Positions 32,169 through 41,270 are shown, numbered from the stretch's first letter. The stretch is DNA of 64,000 nt from Streptomyces atratus (GCF_014648655.1 NZ_BMRN01000007.1:248001-312000); one strand, 5' to 3'. Numbers and translations: made by a program. The notes: generated by a model from the letters alone, not told the origin.

Positions 32169-35100
32169 TCACGCTTCTCCCTCCAGATCACCCTCAAGTT
32201 CGAGGTAGGTCGCCCGGAGCCGGTCCAGGGTCTCCTGGTCAGGCTCCGCCCAAAGGCCCCGATCCGCTGCTTCCAGCAGGCGCTCGGTGATGCCCCTCAG
32301 CGCCCACGGATTGGACTTCCGCATGAAGTCCCGGTTCTCCGGGTCGAAGACGTACTCCGCGCTGAGCTTCTCGTACATCCAGTCGTCGACGACCCCCGCC
32401 GTGGCGTCGTAGCCGAAGAGGTAGTCCACGGTCGCGGCCATCTCGAAGGCACCCTTGTACCCGTGCCGCCGCATGGCCGCCATCCACCGAGGGTTCACCA
32501 CCCGCGCACGGAACACCCGGTGCGTCTCCTCGCCCAGTGTCCGCGTCTTCACCTGGTCCGGCGTGGCGCTGTCGCCGACGTACGCCTCGGGCGACTCGCC
32601 GGTCAGATGCCGCACCATGGCGACCATCCCGCCGTGGTACTGGAAGTAATCGTCGGCATCGACCAGATCGTGTTCTCTCGTGTCCACGTTCTTCGCCGCC
32701 ACCGCGATCCGCCGGAACGCCGTCTCCATGTCCCCGCGCGCCGCCCGCCCGTCGAGCCCGCGCCCGTACGCGTAACCGCCCCACACCGCGTACACCTCGG
32801 CCAGATCCGCGTCGCTGCGCCAGTTCCGCGCGTCGATCAGCGGCAGCAGCCCCGCCCCGTACGCCCCCGGCTTCGAGCCGAAGACGCGTGCCGTGGCCCG
32901 GCGCCGGTCGCCGTGGACCGCCGTGTCCTCGTCGGCGTGTGCCCGTACGTAGTTGGCCTCGGCCGGTTCGTCCAGCTCCGCCACCGCCCGTACCGCGTCG
33001 TCGATCAGCCCCACCACATGCGGGAACGCGTCCCGGAAGAACCCGGAGATCCGCACGGTCACATCGATGCGCGGGCGCCCCAGCTCGCTCACCGGCACGA
33101 CCTCGAACCCGGTCACCCGCCGCGACGCGTCGTCCCACACCGGCCGGCAGCCGAGCAGCGCAAGGATCTCCGCGATGTCGTCGCCCTGGGTACGCATGGC
33201 GGAGGTGCCCCACACGGTCAGGCCGACCGACTTCGGGTAGTCGCCCGTGTCGGCGAGATACCGGGCGATCAGGGAGTCGGCGAGCGACTGCCCGACCTCC
33301 CACGACAGCCGGGACGGAATCGCCTTCGGGTCCACGGAGTAGAAGTTGCGACCCGTCGGCAGCACATTGACGAGCCCGCGCGTGGGCGATCCGGACGGGC
33401 CGGCCGGTACGAAGCCGCCGTCCAGTGCCCGCAGAATGTGGTCGATCTCGTCCGTCGTCCGGGCCAGCCGCGGTACGACCTCCTCGCACGCGAAGCCCAG
33501 CACGGCCACCGCATCCGGGAGTTCGGAGCCCAGTACGTCCCGTACCAGCCCCGCCACGGCCGCGAGGTCCCAGCCGCGCTCCTCCATGCCCTCAGCGAGC
33601 CGGCGGCACAGCTGCTCCAGCAGGTCGATCGCATCCGCACCGGTGCGCGCCGGGCCGTCGACCAGTTCGGTCAGCTCGACCGGCACCTTCACCGCAGCGC
33701 CGGGCTCGGCCAGCAACTCCTTCTCGCTGAGACCGAAGTGCTCGGCGACCGACGCCCGCAGCCCCGGGAGCGCGTTCGCCGTTCCGCCCCACACCTGGGA
33801 GGCGCGCAGCACGGCCAGCACCAGGTTGACCCGCGCCTCGTCGACGGGACCGCCGCCCAGGATGTGCAGGCCGTCCCGGATCTGGACGTCCTTGATCTCG
33901 CAGAGGTAGCCGTCGATGTGCATGACGAACGAGTCGAAGTCGTCGTCGCCGGGCTGTTCGTCGACATGGAGGTCGTGGTGCAGCTCGGCGGCCTTCACCA
34001 GCGTCCAGATCTGCGCCCGTACCGACGGGGCCTTCGTCGGGTCGAGATCGCTGACCAGTGCGTACTCGTCGAGCAGCTGCTCCAGCTTGGCCAGGTCGCC
34101 ATAGGTGTCGGCGCGCGCCATCGGTGGCACCAGATGGTCCACCACCGTGGCGTGCCCACGGCGTTTGGCCTGGGTGCCCTCGCCCGGGTCGTTGACGATG
34201 AACGGGTAGATCAGCGGCAGTTCGCCGAGCACGGCGTCGGGGCCGCAACCGGCCGACAGACCGAGGCCCTTGCCCGGCAGCCACTCCATCGTGCCGTGCT
34301 TGCCCATGTGGACGACGGCGTCCGCGCCGAAGCCCCCCTCCGATGTTGCGGCCTCCAGCCAGCGGTACGTCGCCATGTAGTGGTGGGACGGCGGCATGTC
34401 CGGGTCGTGGTAGATCGCGATCGGGTTCTCGCCGAAGCCGCGCGGCGGCTGGATCAGCACCACCACATTCCCGAACCGGAGCGAGGCGAGGACGATGTCG
34501 TCCCCGTCCACGTACAGCGAACCCGGCGGCTCGCCCCAGTGCTCCAGCATCGAGTCGCGCAGCTCCGGTTCCAGCTTGTCGAACCAGGCCCGGTAGTCGG
34601 CGAGCGGCACACGCGCGGGGGCTGCCGCGAGCTGCTCCTCGGTCAGCCACTCCACGTCGTGGCCGCCGGCGTTGATGAGACGGTGGATGAGTTCGTCGCC
34701 GTTGTCGGGGTGCCCGTCGACTCCGTAACCGGCGTCGCGCAGGGCGTCCAGGACCCGCACCGCCGATGCGGGCGTGTCCAGACCGACGGCGTTGCCGACG
34801 CGCGAGTGCTTGGTCGGGTACGCGGTGAAGACGAGGGCGAGCTTCTTCTCGGCGTTCGTCCTGTGCTTCAGGACGGCGTGGCGTACCGCGATTCCGGCGA
34901 CGCGCGCGGCCCGTTCGGGGTCGGCGCGGTACACCGGTACGTCGTCGGGACCCTGCTCCTTGAAGGAGAACGGGACGGTGATCAGACGGCCGTCGAACTC
35001 GGGGATCGCGACCTGCATCGCGGCGTCCATGGGGGAGAGCGCGGCGTCGGAGGCGTCCCACGCGGCGCGCGAGGAGGTCAGGCACAGGCCCTGCAGCACA

Positions 35101-35846
35101 GGGACGTTCAGATCGGCGAGCGCGCCGATGTCCCAGGCCTCGTCGTCGCCGCCGGCGGAGGCGTCCGACGCACGGGTGCCGCCTGCCGCGAGCACCGTGG
35201 CGACCAGGGCGTCGGCCCTGCCGAGCAGCTCGTAGAGACCGGCGTCCGCGCCGCGCAGCGAACCGCAGTAAACGGGCAGGGCGTTGGCGCCACGGGCCTC
35301 GACCGCGTCGCAGAGGACGTCCACGAACGAGGTGTTCCCGGACAGCTGGTGCGCCCGGTAGAAGAGCACGCCGACGGTCGGGCGGCCCTCGATGAATTCG
35401 CGGCTGCCGTACAGGCCCCACTCGGGCATCTTCTGCGGTTCGGCGAAGCCGTGGCCGGTCAGCAGGACGGTGTCGGAGAGGAAGCGGGCCAGCTCTACGA
35501 GATTTCCTGGGCCGCCCTCCACGAGGTAGCGCAGCGCCTCGGCGACGACACCGGCGGGTACGGACGACTCGGCCATCAGCTCCGCGTCCGGCACGGCCTC
35601 GCCGCCCAGCAGCACGGTGGGGATACCGGACGCCTTGAGGACGGCCAGCCCGTCCTCCCAGGCGCGCTTGCCGCCGAGAAGGCGGACGACGGCGACGGAG
35701 GAACCCTCGATCAGTGCGGGGAGTTCCTCGTGGGCGTCGATGCGGGTGGGGTTGCCGATCCGGTACGGCGCGCCACAGGCGCGGGCGGCGAGGAGGTCCG
35801 TGTCGGCGGTCGACAGCAACAGCACAGTGCTCATAGGGGCGTTCAT
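32169..35846 (-). CDS. cobN: Cobaltochelatase subunit CobN
   Basis: ATG 35846, overlapping the cobQ stop (ATGA) with GGAG seven bases upstream, gives 1225 residues, the family length; ATG 35834 is a poorer start. CobN is the large porphyrin-binding subunit that inserts Co2+ into hydrogenobyrinic acid a,c-diamide. Signatures are VGVLFYRAHQLSGNTSFVDV, IAIYHDPDMPPSHHYMATYR, DAVVHMGKHGTMEWLPGKGL (conserved His), IPSRLSWEVGQSLADSLIAR, VWGTSAMRTQGDDIAEILAL and the final RKSNPWALRGITERLLEAAD. It needs the ChlI-ChlD partner encoded 169 bases downstream, after a CRISPR-like interval. Confidence 0.96.
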   Translation of the reverse strand: MNAPMSTVLLLSTADTDLLAARACGAPYRIGNPTRIDAHEELPALIEGSSVAVVRLLGGKRAWEDGLAVLKASGIPTVLLGGEAVPDAELMAESSVPAGVVAEALRYLVEGGPGNLVELARFLSDTVLLTGHGFAEPQKMPEWGLYGSREFIEGRPTVGVLFYRAHQLSGNTSFVDVLCDAVEARGANALPVYCGSLRGADAGLYELLGRADALVATVLAAGGTRASDASAGGDDEAWDIGALADLNVPVLQGLCLTSSRAAWDASDAALSPMDAAMQVAIPEFDGRLITVPFSFKEQGPDDVPVYRADPERAARVAGIAVRHAVLKHRTNAEKKLALVFTAYPTKHSRVGNAVGLDTPASAVRVLDALRDAGYGVDGHPDNGDELIHRLINAGGHDVEWLTEEQLAAAPARVPLADYRAWFDKLEPELRDSMLEHWGEPPGSLYVDGDDIVLASLRFGNVVVLIQPPRGFGENPIAIYHDPDMPPSHHYMATYRWLEAATSEGGFGADAVVHMGKHGTMEWLPGKGLGLSAGCGPDAVLGELPLIYPFIVNDPGEGTQAKRRGHATVVDHLVPPMARADTYGDLAKLEQLLDEYALVSDLDPTKAPSVRAQIWTLVKAAELHHDLHVDEQPGDDDFDSFVMHIDGYLCEIKDVQIRDGLHILGGGPVDEARVNLVLAVLRASQVWGGTANALPGLRASVAEHFGLSEKELLAEPGAAVKVPVELTELVDGPARTGADAIDLLEQLCRRLAEGMEERGWDLAAVAGLVRDVLGSELPDAVAVLGFACEEVVPRLARTTDEIDHILRALDGGFVPAGPSGSPTRGLVNVLPTGRNFYSVDPKAIPSRLSWEVGQSLADSLIARYLADTGDYPKSVGLTVWGTSAMRTQGDDIAEILALLGCRPVWDDASRRVTGFEVVPVSELGRPRIDVTVRISGFFRDAFPHVVGLIDDAVRAVAELDEPAEANYVRAHADEDTAVHGDRRRATARVFGSKPGAYGAGLLPLIDARNWRSDADLAEVYAVWGGYAYGRGLDGRAARGDMETAFRRIAVAAKNVDTREHDLVDADDYFQYHGGMVAMVRHLTGESPEAYVGDSATPDQVKTRTLGEETHRVFRARVVNPRWMAAMRRHGYKGAFEMAATVDYLFGYDATAGVVDDWMYEKLSAEYVFDPENRDFMRKSNPWALRGITERLLEAADRGLWAEPDQETLDRLRATYLELEGDLEGEA

Positions 35847-37360
35847 GCGCGTGCTCCAGGTGCTCCGGGGGCGATGAAGGGAAGTCCTGACGGTGCGCCC
35901 GACTCGATGAGCCGCAGCAGCGCGTCGGTGTCCGCGTGTTCTTCGATGAGGTCGCCGAGGCGGTCGAGCTGTTCCTCGCGCAGCGCGGCGAAGCCGGTGC
36001 CGGGGGCGGGGACGAAGCGCCGGCCGGCGGCCCGCGCGACCTCGGTCAGGAAGCGGCGGCGGAATTCGTCGCTCTCCAGCGAGCCGTGCCAGTGGGTGCC
36101 CCACACGGCGCCGACCCGGCAGCCGTCCAGGAACGGTTCGCCGCCGCGTACATCGGCGACGCCGTGGTGGATCTCGTACCCCTCGACGGGGGCGCCGAGC
36201 GCCTCGCCGGCGGGGCGGGCGAGGGTCTTCTCGCGGTCGAAACGGATACGTACGGGCAGCAGGCCGAGGCCGTCGATGTGCCCGGCCCTCGACTCGACGT
36301 CGTCCTCGATGTGTTCACCGAGGATCTGGAAGCCGCCGCAGATGCCGAGGACCGGCCGGCCCTCGGCGGCACGCCGCACCAGGGCGTCGGCGAGGCCGCG
36401 CTCGCGCAGCCAGGCCAGCGCGTTCACGGTGCCGCGGGTGCCCGGCACGATGACGAGGTCGGCATCGGCCAGTTCCTCGGCGCGGTCCACGAACCGGACG
36501 ACGACGCCCGGTTCGGCGGCCAGTGCGTCCACATCGGTGAAGTTCGACATCAGGGGAACGGCGCACACCGCGACGCGCAGCACGTCGTCGCCGTGCGGCG
36601 GGGCGACGACCGATTCGCGTACGGCTCCGCGCAGCGAGACCCGCAGACCGTCCTCCTCGTCGATGCCGAGGCCGTGGGCGAAGGGCAGCACCCCGTAGGT
36701 CTGCCGCCCGGTGATCCCGCGCAGCATCTCCAGGCCGGGCTCCAGCAGCGACACGTCGCCGCGGAACTTGTTGACGAGGTAGCCGGCGATCAGCGACTGG
36801 TCCTCGGCGTCGAGCAGCGCCGTCGTACCGAAGAACGAGGCGAAGACGCCACCGCGGTCGATGTCGCCGACGACCACCACCGGGAAGCGTGCCGCCCGTG
36901 CGATGCCCATGTTCACGATGTCCGTGCGCCGCAGATTGATCTCGGCCGGGCTGCCCGCCCCCTCGCAGATCACTGCGTCATACGTGCCCCGAAGCTGCTC
37001 CAGACAGTCCACGACCGTGCCGAGAAGCGCTTCCTGCCTGCCACCGTGGTAGCCGCGTGCGCTCATCTCGCCCACCGGTCTGCCCATCAGGACGACCTGG
37101 CTGGAGCGGTCGCTGCCCGGTTTGAGCAGGACCGGGTTCATCAGCGCGGTCGGTTCCACCCGGGCGGCCTGGGCCTGCATGGCCTGGGCGCGCCCGATCT
37201 CGGCACCCTCGCGGGTGACGAACGAGTTCAGCGACATGTTCTGCGCCTTGAAGGGCGCCACCTTCACGCCCCGGCGCACGAGCCAGCGGCAGATGCCTGC
37301 CGTGACGACGCTCTTGCCCGCGTCCGAGGTGGTTCCGGCGACCAGCAGCCCGCCGCTCAT
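35843..37360 (-). CDS. cobQ: Cobyric acid synthase
   Basis: ATG 37360 overlaps the cbiB stop (ATGA); the longer frame is antisense noise. The 505-residue glutamine-dependent enzyme amidates four peripheral carboxylates of adenosylcobyrinate diamide. The N-terminal ATPase has P-loop LLVAGTTSDAGKSVVTAGIC and VAPFKAQNMSLNSFVTREGA, YDAVICEGAGSPAEINLR and VVVVGDIDRGGVFASFFGT. The C-terminal class I glutaminase has the catalytic Cys in VLGICGGFQILGEHI and the His in WGTHWHGSLESDEFRR. Complete, and translationally coupled to both neighbours in the riboswitch operon. Confidence 0.96.
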   Translation of the reverse strand: MSGGLLVAGTTSDAGKSVVTAGICRWLVRRGVKVAPFKAQNMSLNSFVTREGAEIGRAQAMQAQAARVEPTALMNPVLLKPGSDRSSQVVLMGRPVGEMSARGYHGGRQEALLGTVVDCLEQLRGTYDAVICEGAGSPAEINLRRTDIVNMGIARAARFPVVVVGDIDRGGVFASFFGTTALLDAEDQSLIAGYLVNKFRGDVSLLEPGLEMLRGITGRQTYGVLPFAHGLGIDEEDGLRVSLRGAVRESVVAPPHGDDVLRVAVCAVPLMSNFTDVDALAAEPGVVVRFVDRAEELADADLVIVPGTRGTVNALAWLRERGLADALVRRAAEGRPVLGICGGFQILGEHIEDDVESRAGHIDGLGLLPVRIRFDREKTLARPAGEALGAPVEGYEIHHGVADVRGGEPFLDGCRVGAVWGTHWHGSLESDEFRRRFLTEVARAAGRRFVPAPGTGFAALREEQLDRLGDLIEEHADTDALLRLIESGAPSGLPFIAPGAPGARA

Positions 37361-38370
37361 GTCCGTCTCCGTCCTGCGATCCGACGTCCTGTGACCTGAA
37401 GTCCCGCGGACCGAACTACTGCGATCCGTCGTCCGGCGAGGCCCGCACCCAGTCGTCCCGCCACACACACGCCGAGGGCCAGCGCACTCACCCGGCGCGA
37501 CAGCCGTACCGCGCGTTCGATGTCCTCGGTTTCCACCGCCCGGCCCGTCTCCCCGTTGAGGACGGGGCGGTGTTCGACCCGGCCGCCGTACGCGAGGGTC
37601 CCGCCGAGCCGTACGCCGAGCGCACCCGCGAACGAGGCCTCCACCGGGCCCGCGTTGGGACTCGGGTGCTTCGCCGCGTCGGCCCGCCACGCCCGTACCG
37701 CTCCACGTGGCCGCCCCCCGGCGGCCACGGCGAGCAGGGCTGTGAGCCGGGCGCCGGGCCAGCCCGCGAGGTCGTCGAGGCGGGCCGAGGCCCAGCCGTA
37801 GCGCCGGTGGCGGGGCGACTTGTGGCCGACCATGGCGTCGAGGGTGTTGGCGGCCCGGAAGCCGACGAGCCCGGGCACACCGGCCAGCGCACCCCACACC
37901 AGGGCGCCGACCACGGCGTCCGAGGTGTTCTCGGCCACGGACTCCACCACGGCGCGGGCGATCTGCGGTCCGTCGAGGGAGTACGGGTCGCGCCCGCACA
38001 GATGCGGCAGACGCTCGCGGGCCGACTCGATGTCACCGGCGGCCAGGGCGCCGCCGATCGCCCGGGCCTCACGCCCCAGGGACGTACCGCCGACGACGGA
38101 CCAGGTGGCGGCCGCGGTCAGTGCGACGGAGGTGGCGGGGTGGCCGCGTACGGCACGGGTGATCAGCGCGGCACCACCTGCGGCGCCTCCGGCGCAGACG
38201 AGCATGTGCAGCGCGCCCCACCCGCGGTGGTCGCGCCACAGACGGCGCTCGACGCCCGCTGCGGCCCGCCCGAAGGCGGCGACCGGATGTCCCCTGCGGG
38301 GGTCACCGAGCAGCAGATCGCCGATCAGACCGGCCGTGGCGCCGTACGCGAAGATGCGGTCGGCACGCAC
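37357..38370 (-). CDS. cbiB: Adenosylcobinamide-phosphate synthase
   Basis: A 337-residue polytopic membrane protein, first gene of the operon, 125-130 bases after the cobalamin riboswitch. CbiB/CobD marks are the opening GLIGDLLLGDPRRGHPVAAF, GRAAAGVERRLWRD, LPHLCGRDPYSLDGPQIARA, VVESVAENTSDAVVGALVWG, GFRAANTLDAMVGHKSPRHR and WASARLDDLAGWPGARLTAL. It attaches the aminopropanol arm to cobyric acid. The last ~40 residues form an Arg-rich tail (TGRRIAGRRRT) encoded by partly repeated DNA (CTGCGATCCGACGTCCTG and CTGCGATCCGTCGTCCGG) and are probably not essential. Confidence 0.95.
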   Translation of the reverse strand: MRADRIFAYGATAGLIGDLLLGDPRRGHPVAAFGRAAAGVERRLWRDHRGWGALHMLVCAGGAAGGAALITRAVRGHPATSVALTAAATWSVVGGTSLGREARAIGGALAAGDIESARERLPHLCGRDPYSLDGPQIARAVVESVAENTSDAVVGALVWGALAGVPGLVGFRAANTLDAMVGHKSPRHRRYGWASARLDDLAGWPGARLTALLAVAAGGRPRGAVRAWRADAAKHPSPNAGPVEASFAGALGVRLGGTLAYGGRVEHRPVLNGETGRAVETEDIERAVRLSRRVSALALGVCVAGRLGAGLAGRRIAVVRSAGLQVTGRRIAGRRRT

Positions 38371-38494
38371 GGCTCAACCGGCCGTTACGCCTCGAAGGAC
38401 CTTCGTACAGGCGGCTCTCGTCGAGAGCGCCACAGCAACGGACGCACGGCAGCCAGGCATGGCGATATGTCCTCACTCAGGGTCCGCGCCCTGG

Positions 38495-38685
38495 TTCGAC
38501 GTGACCGGCGACGAGAGTCTCCTGGCTCCCGGATCCGCAGTTCCCCCGGCCTTCCAACCCGCTCGCGCGTGCCGTGACTTCCGGTGTTGGGGGACTGCTC
38601 CCCGGTGACAGTGGCGGGACCGCGCCGGATTCGCACCGGCTTCCTCTGCTGTCGCCGTAATTGGCTCCGGCAGTCCACCACGCTC
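38495..38685 (-). promoter_or_regulatory. Cobalamin riboswitch upstream of cbiB
   Basis: On the minus strand the B12 aptamer core is readable: GAAGCCGGTGCGAATCCGGC (38624-38643), GCCACTG (38609-38615) and the B12 box GCCAGGAGAC (38517-38526) with paired flanks. It precedes cbiB by about 125 bases and heads the seven-gene operon to cobI. The bases next to the box (38509-38517) are complementary over 9 bp to a hairpin arm at 38415-38423, GCTCTCG-A-CGAGAGC, a possible expression platform. Adenosylcobalamin binding should switch the operon off. Confidence 0.92.
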
Positions 38686-38760
38686 CGCGAAGGCCCGTCA
38701 ACTTGCCGTTGACCTGCGACGGCGCAGTGTGCTGAGCCCCACATCGGGCCCGGCACACCA

Positions 38761-38797
38761 CGACGGGCCGGACACACGAGGTGTGTCCGGCCCGTCG
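38761..38797 (-). terminator. Perfect 17-bp hairpin ending the phosphate transporter operon
   Basis: CGACGGGCCGGACACAC (38761-38777) pairs perfectly with GTGTGTCCGGCCCGTCG (38781-38797); loop GAG. It lies 19 bases past the stop of the small membrane protein gene and just upstream of the B12 riboswitch promoter, so it separates the two leftward units. Confidence 0.9.
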
Positions 38798-38816
38798 GGG
38801 AGTGTGCGGAGGAGGC

Positions 38817-39047
38817 TCAGGCGACGATCAGATAGATCCCGTACGCGACTGCCGCAGCGCACAGCGCGAAGCAGACGTACGCGCCGGCGCGGGCCAGCAG
38901 CAGCGAGCCGCCGGAGCCGCCCTGCGCCGCCGGTTCGGGCTGCTTGGAGAGACCGACGATGCCCAGGGTGAAGAAACCCACCAGCGCGACGGTGACGACG
39001 AGGGAGACGCCGAAGACGGAGCCGAGGGCTGCCCAGTCGATGTTCAT
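38817..39047 (-). CDS. Small two-helix membrane protein linked to the Pit transporter
   Basis: A 76-residue protein (MNIDWAALGSVFGVSLVVTV) with two predicted membrane helices, at about residues 7-32 and 50-74, joined by a Gly/Ser-rich loop KQPEPAAQGGSGGS. No catalytic motif. It follows the phosphate transporter gene by 35 bases on the same strand and is then closed by a strong terminator, so the two should be co-transcribed from the PHO-box promoter. It may be an accessory or stabilising subunit of the transporter; that role is inference. Confidence 0.85.
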   Translation of the reverse strand: MNIDWAALGSVFGVSLVVTVALVGFFTLGIVGLSKQPEPAAQGGSGGSLLLARAGAYVCFALCAAAVAYGIYLIVA

Positions 39048-39082
39048 GCTGAATCCTTAGACGGCCCGCCTAGGCGGCTGGC

Positions 39083-40348
39083 CTAGACGGTGGCGGGTCG
39101 CGCCGGGTCCTGGGTGGTTCCGGCCGGGGCCGGAATGGTGGTCTTGAGGTCCTGGGCCGCTGCCTGGGCCGCGGTGAGCGGCGGGCTGACGGCGGCGATG
39201 GCCGTGGTGACGACGCCCGGGGACTCGGCGGCGACGCCCGTCGGCGCGACATCGCCGTGGCCGACCGGCTTGCGACGCGACACCAGCCAGATCGCCCCGG
39301 AGCCCACGACCAGCAGCGCCGCGACGACCACGACACCCCAGGTGCCCTGCTTGGTGAGGAGCTCCGCGCCCGCGCCGACCAGGCCCGCGGCCGGCAGGGT
39401 CAGACCCCAGGCGACGAACATCCGGGTGGCGGTGGACCAGCGGACCACGCCGCCCCGGCGGCCGAGACCCGCGCCCATCACGGCGCCGGAGCAGGACTGG
39501 GTGGTGGAGAGCGAGAAACCGAGGTGCGAGGAGGCCAGGATGACCGTGGCCGCACTGGTCTGGGCGGCGAAGCCCTGCGGCGGCTTGAGATCGGTGAGGC
39601 CGCTGCCCATCGTGCGGATGATGCGCCAGCCGCCCAGGTAGGTGCCCAGTGCGATGGCCGTACCGGCACAGACGATGACCCAGACCGGCGGGTTGGAGCC
39701 GGGGTGCAGGACGCCACCGGTGACCAGGGCCAGGGTGATGATGCCCATGGTCTTCTGCGCGTCGTTGGTGCCGTGGGCGAGGGAGACCAGTCCGGCCGAG
39801 GCGATCTGCCCGGCGCGGTAGCCCTTGGCAGTGGCCTTCTCCTGGGCGTCGTTGCGGATCTTCCCGCCGATCCGGTACGTCAGCCTGGTGGCCAGCAGTG
39901 CGGCCAGACCGGCGACGATCGGGGCGGCGACCGCGGGGAGCAGCACCTTGGTGACGACGGTGCCGCCGTTGACCGACGACCAGCCCGCCGACATCACGGC
40001 TGCGCCGATCAGACCGCCGAACAGGGCGTGCGAGGAGCTGGACGGCAGTCCGACCAGCCAGGTCAGCAGATTCCACAGGATGGCGCCGACGAGTGCCGCG
40101 AAGATGACTTCTGTCCGCAGCCCGTCCTCGTTGATGATCCCGCCGGAGATCGTCTTGGCGACCTCGACCGACAGGAACGCACCGACGAGGTTGAGAACGG
40201 CGGACATGGCCACCGCTGTCTTCGGTCTGAGTGCACCCGTCGAGATGGTGGTCGCCATCGCGTTGGCGGTGTCGTGGAAACCGTTCGTGAAATCGAACAC
40301 TAGAGCTGTCACGATCACAATCGCGAGTAGCAGCGTGATGTGTTCCAT
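39083..40348 (-). CDS. pit: Inorganic phosphate transporter, PiT family
   Basis: A 421-residue transporter with about ten hydrophobic segments. The two PiT signatures are present: FDFTNGFHDTANAMATTIS near residue 18 and LVSLAHGTNDAQKTMGIITL near residue 190, along with GLPSSSSHALFGGLIGAAVM and the second-half copy SSHLGFSLSTTQSCSGAVMG. The fold is a tandem inverted repeat for H+-coupled metal-phosphate symport. The C-terminal ~60 residues are a cytoplasmic Ala/Pro/Thr-rich tail. A PHO box lies 48-69 bases before the ATG, so PhoP should regulate it under phosphate limitation. Followed by a small membrane protein gene. Confidence 0.94.
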   Translation of the reverse strand: MEHITLLLAIVIVTALVFDFTNGFHDTANAMATTISTGALRPKTAVAMSAVLNLVGAFLSVEVAKTISGGIINEDGLRTEVIFAALVGAILWNLLTWLVGLPSSSSHALFGGLIGAAVMSAGWSSVNGGTVVTKVLLPAVAAPIVAGLAALLATRLTYRIGGKIRNDAQEKATAKGYRAGQIASAGLVSLAHGTNDAQKTMGIITLALVTGGVLHPGSNPPVWVIVCAGTAIALGTYLGGWRIIRTMGSGLTDLKPPQGFAAQTSAATVILASSHLGFSLSTTQSCSGAVMGAGLGRRGGVVRWSTATRMFVAWGLTLPAAGLVGAGAELLTKQGTWGVVVVAALLVVGSGAIWLVSRRKPVGHGDVAPTGVAAESPGVVTTAIAAVSPPLTAAQAAAQDLKTTIPAPAGTTQDPARPATV

Positions 40349-40395
40349 TTACCCAGGCAATCGTTCGACGTCATTGGCACGTGGACCGTAGGCAA

Positions 40396-40417
40396 CCTGG
40401 ATGAACAGAAGGTGAAC
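40396..40417 (-). promoter_or_regulatory. PHO box (PhoP-binding direct repeats) for the pit operon
   Basis: On the minus strand two adjacent 11-bp direct repeats are found: GTTCACCTTCT (40417-40407) and GTTCATCCAGG (40406-40396), matching the streptomycete PHO-box unit GTTCAYYYRGG. A weak third unit, GTTGCCTACGG, follows. The site is 48 bases upstream of the transporter ATG. Confidence 0.85.
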
Positions 40418-40610
40418 TGGGCAGGGCGCTGTGGTGACTCCAACTGGAGTCGGGTCGTTCCGTTTGTCCCTCGCGGGGTGGTGCGGGCCGGGCGCAGGGC
40501 TGATTCGGACCCGATTCGCCCCCCGTCACCCCTTTTGTAAACTTCTCCGTTTTGTGACTTGTCCCGCAGATCGCATGCCCGTTCGCCTCCAGGGCTGACA
40601 GGATCTCCGC

Positions 40611-41270
40611 ATGAGCGATCAGCAACGGGACGCGATCGAACGTGCCTGGGACGGTGTCGTCACCACCGCCCGCAGGACGGCGGCGGACGGCCTTGTCGTC
40701 GGGACCTCGGGAAATGTGTCGGTACGGGTCGGCGGGACAGTCCTGGTCACCCCGAGCGGCGTGCCGTACGACCGGCTCCGCCCCGAGGACGCCGTCGGTG
40801 TCGATCTGGAAGGCAACCGTGTCCTCGGCGAACTGGCCCCGACCAGCGAACTCCCGCTCCATCTCGCGGTCTACCGGAACAGCGACGCGGCCGCCGTCGT
40901 GCACACCCATGCGGTGCACGCCACGGCCGTCTCCACCCTGGTCCCCGAGGTCCCTCCGGTCCACTACGCCGCCGCCATGCTCGGGGGCCCCGTCCGGGTC
41001 GCGGCCTATGCGCGCTACGGGACCGAGGAGCTGGCCGAGAACATGCTCGCCGCTCTGCAGGGCCGTACGGGGTGCCTGCTCCGGAACCACGGAACCGTGA
41101 CCTACGGAGCGACCCTTGACGAGGCGTTCGACAGGACCGCCCAGCTGGAATGGCTCTGCCGGCTCTGGCTCACTGCGAGCTCCGTCCCCGGGCACACCCC
41201 GACCCTGCTCTCCCCGGCCCAGTTGTGCGACGTGCAGGAGGCACTGAAGGGATACGGGCAACCGGGCTGA
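40611..41270 (+). CDS. Class II aldolase/adducin family protein (fuculose-phosphate aldolase-like)
   Basis: A 219-residue cytoplasmic enzyme. Class II aldolase features are GTSGNVSVRVGGTVLVTPSG (phosphate site), the Zn ligands in AAVVHTHAVHATAVSTL, the catalytic-Glu region around SELPLHLAVYR, and CLLRNHGTVTYGATLDEAFD with the third His. Members split L-fuculose-1-phosphate or L-ribulose-phosphate, or epimerise the latter. No kinase or isomerase gene is close by, so the substrate is open; methylthioribulose dehydratase-like function is another possibility. The gene precedes the alpha/beta hydrolase by 113 bases. Confidence 0.85.
   Translation: MSDQQRDAIERAWDGVVTTARRTAADGLVVGTSGNVSVRVGGTVLVTPSGVPYDRLRPEDAVGVDLEGNRVLGELAPTSELPLHLAVYRNSDAAAVVHTHAVHATAVSTLVPEVPPVHYAAAMLGGPVRVAAYARYGTEELAENMLAALQGRTGCLLRNHGTVTYGATLDEAFDRTAQLEWLCRLWLTASSVPGHTPTLLSPAQLCDVQEALKGYGQPG

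Noticed and set aside
32010..32230. Further CRISPR repeats flanking the two-repeat remnant
   Set aside because: Positions one 61-bp period to the left (32013) and right (32196) show no repeat-like sequence.
31533..36698. 1721-codon open frame on the plus strand opposite cobN and chlID
   Set aside because: It is antisense to two intact, conserved genes; GC-rich third positions of the true genes keep the opposite frame open. Its translation is Arg/Pro/Ser-rich without domains.
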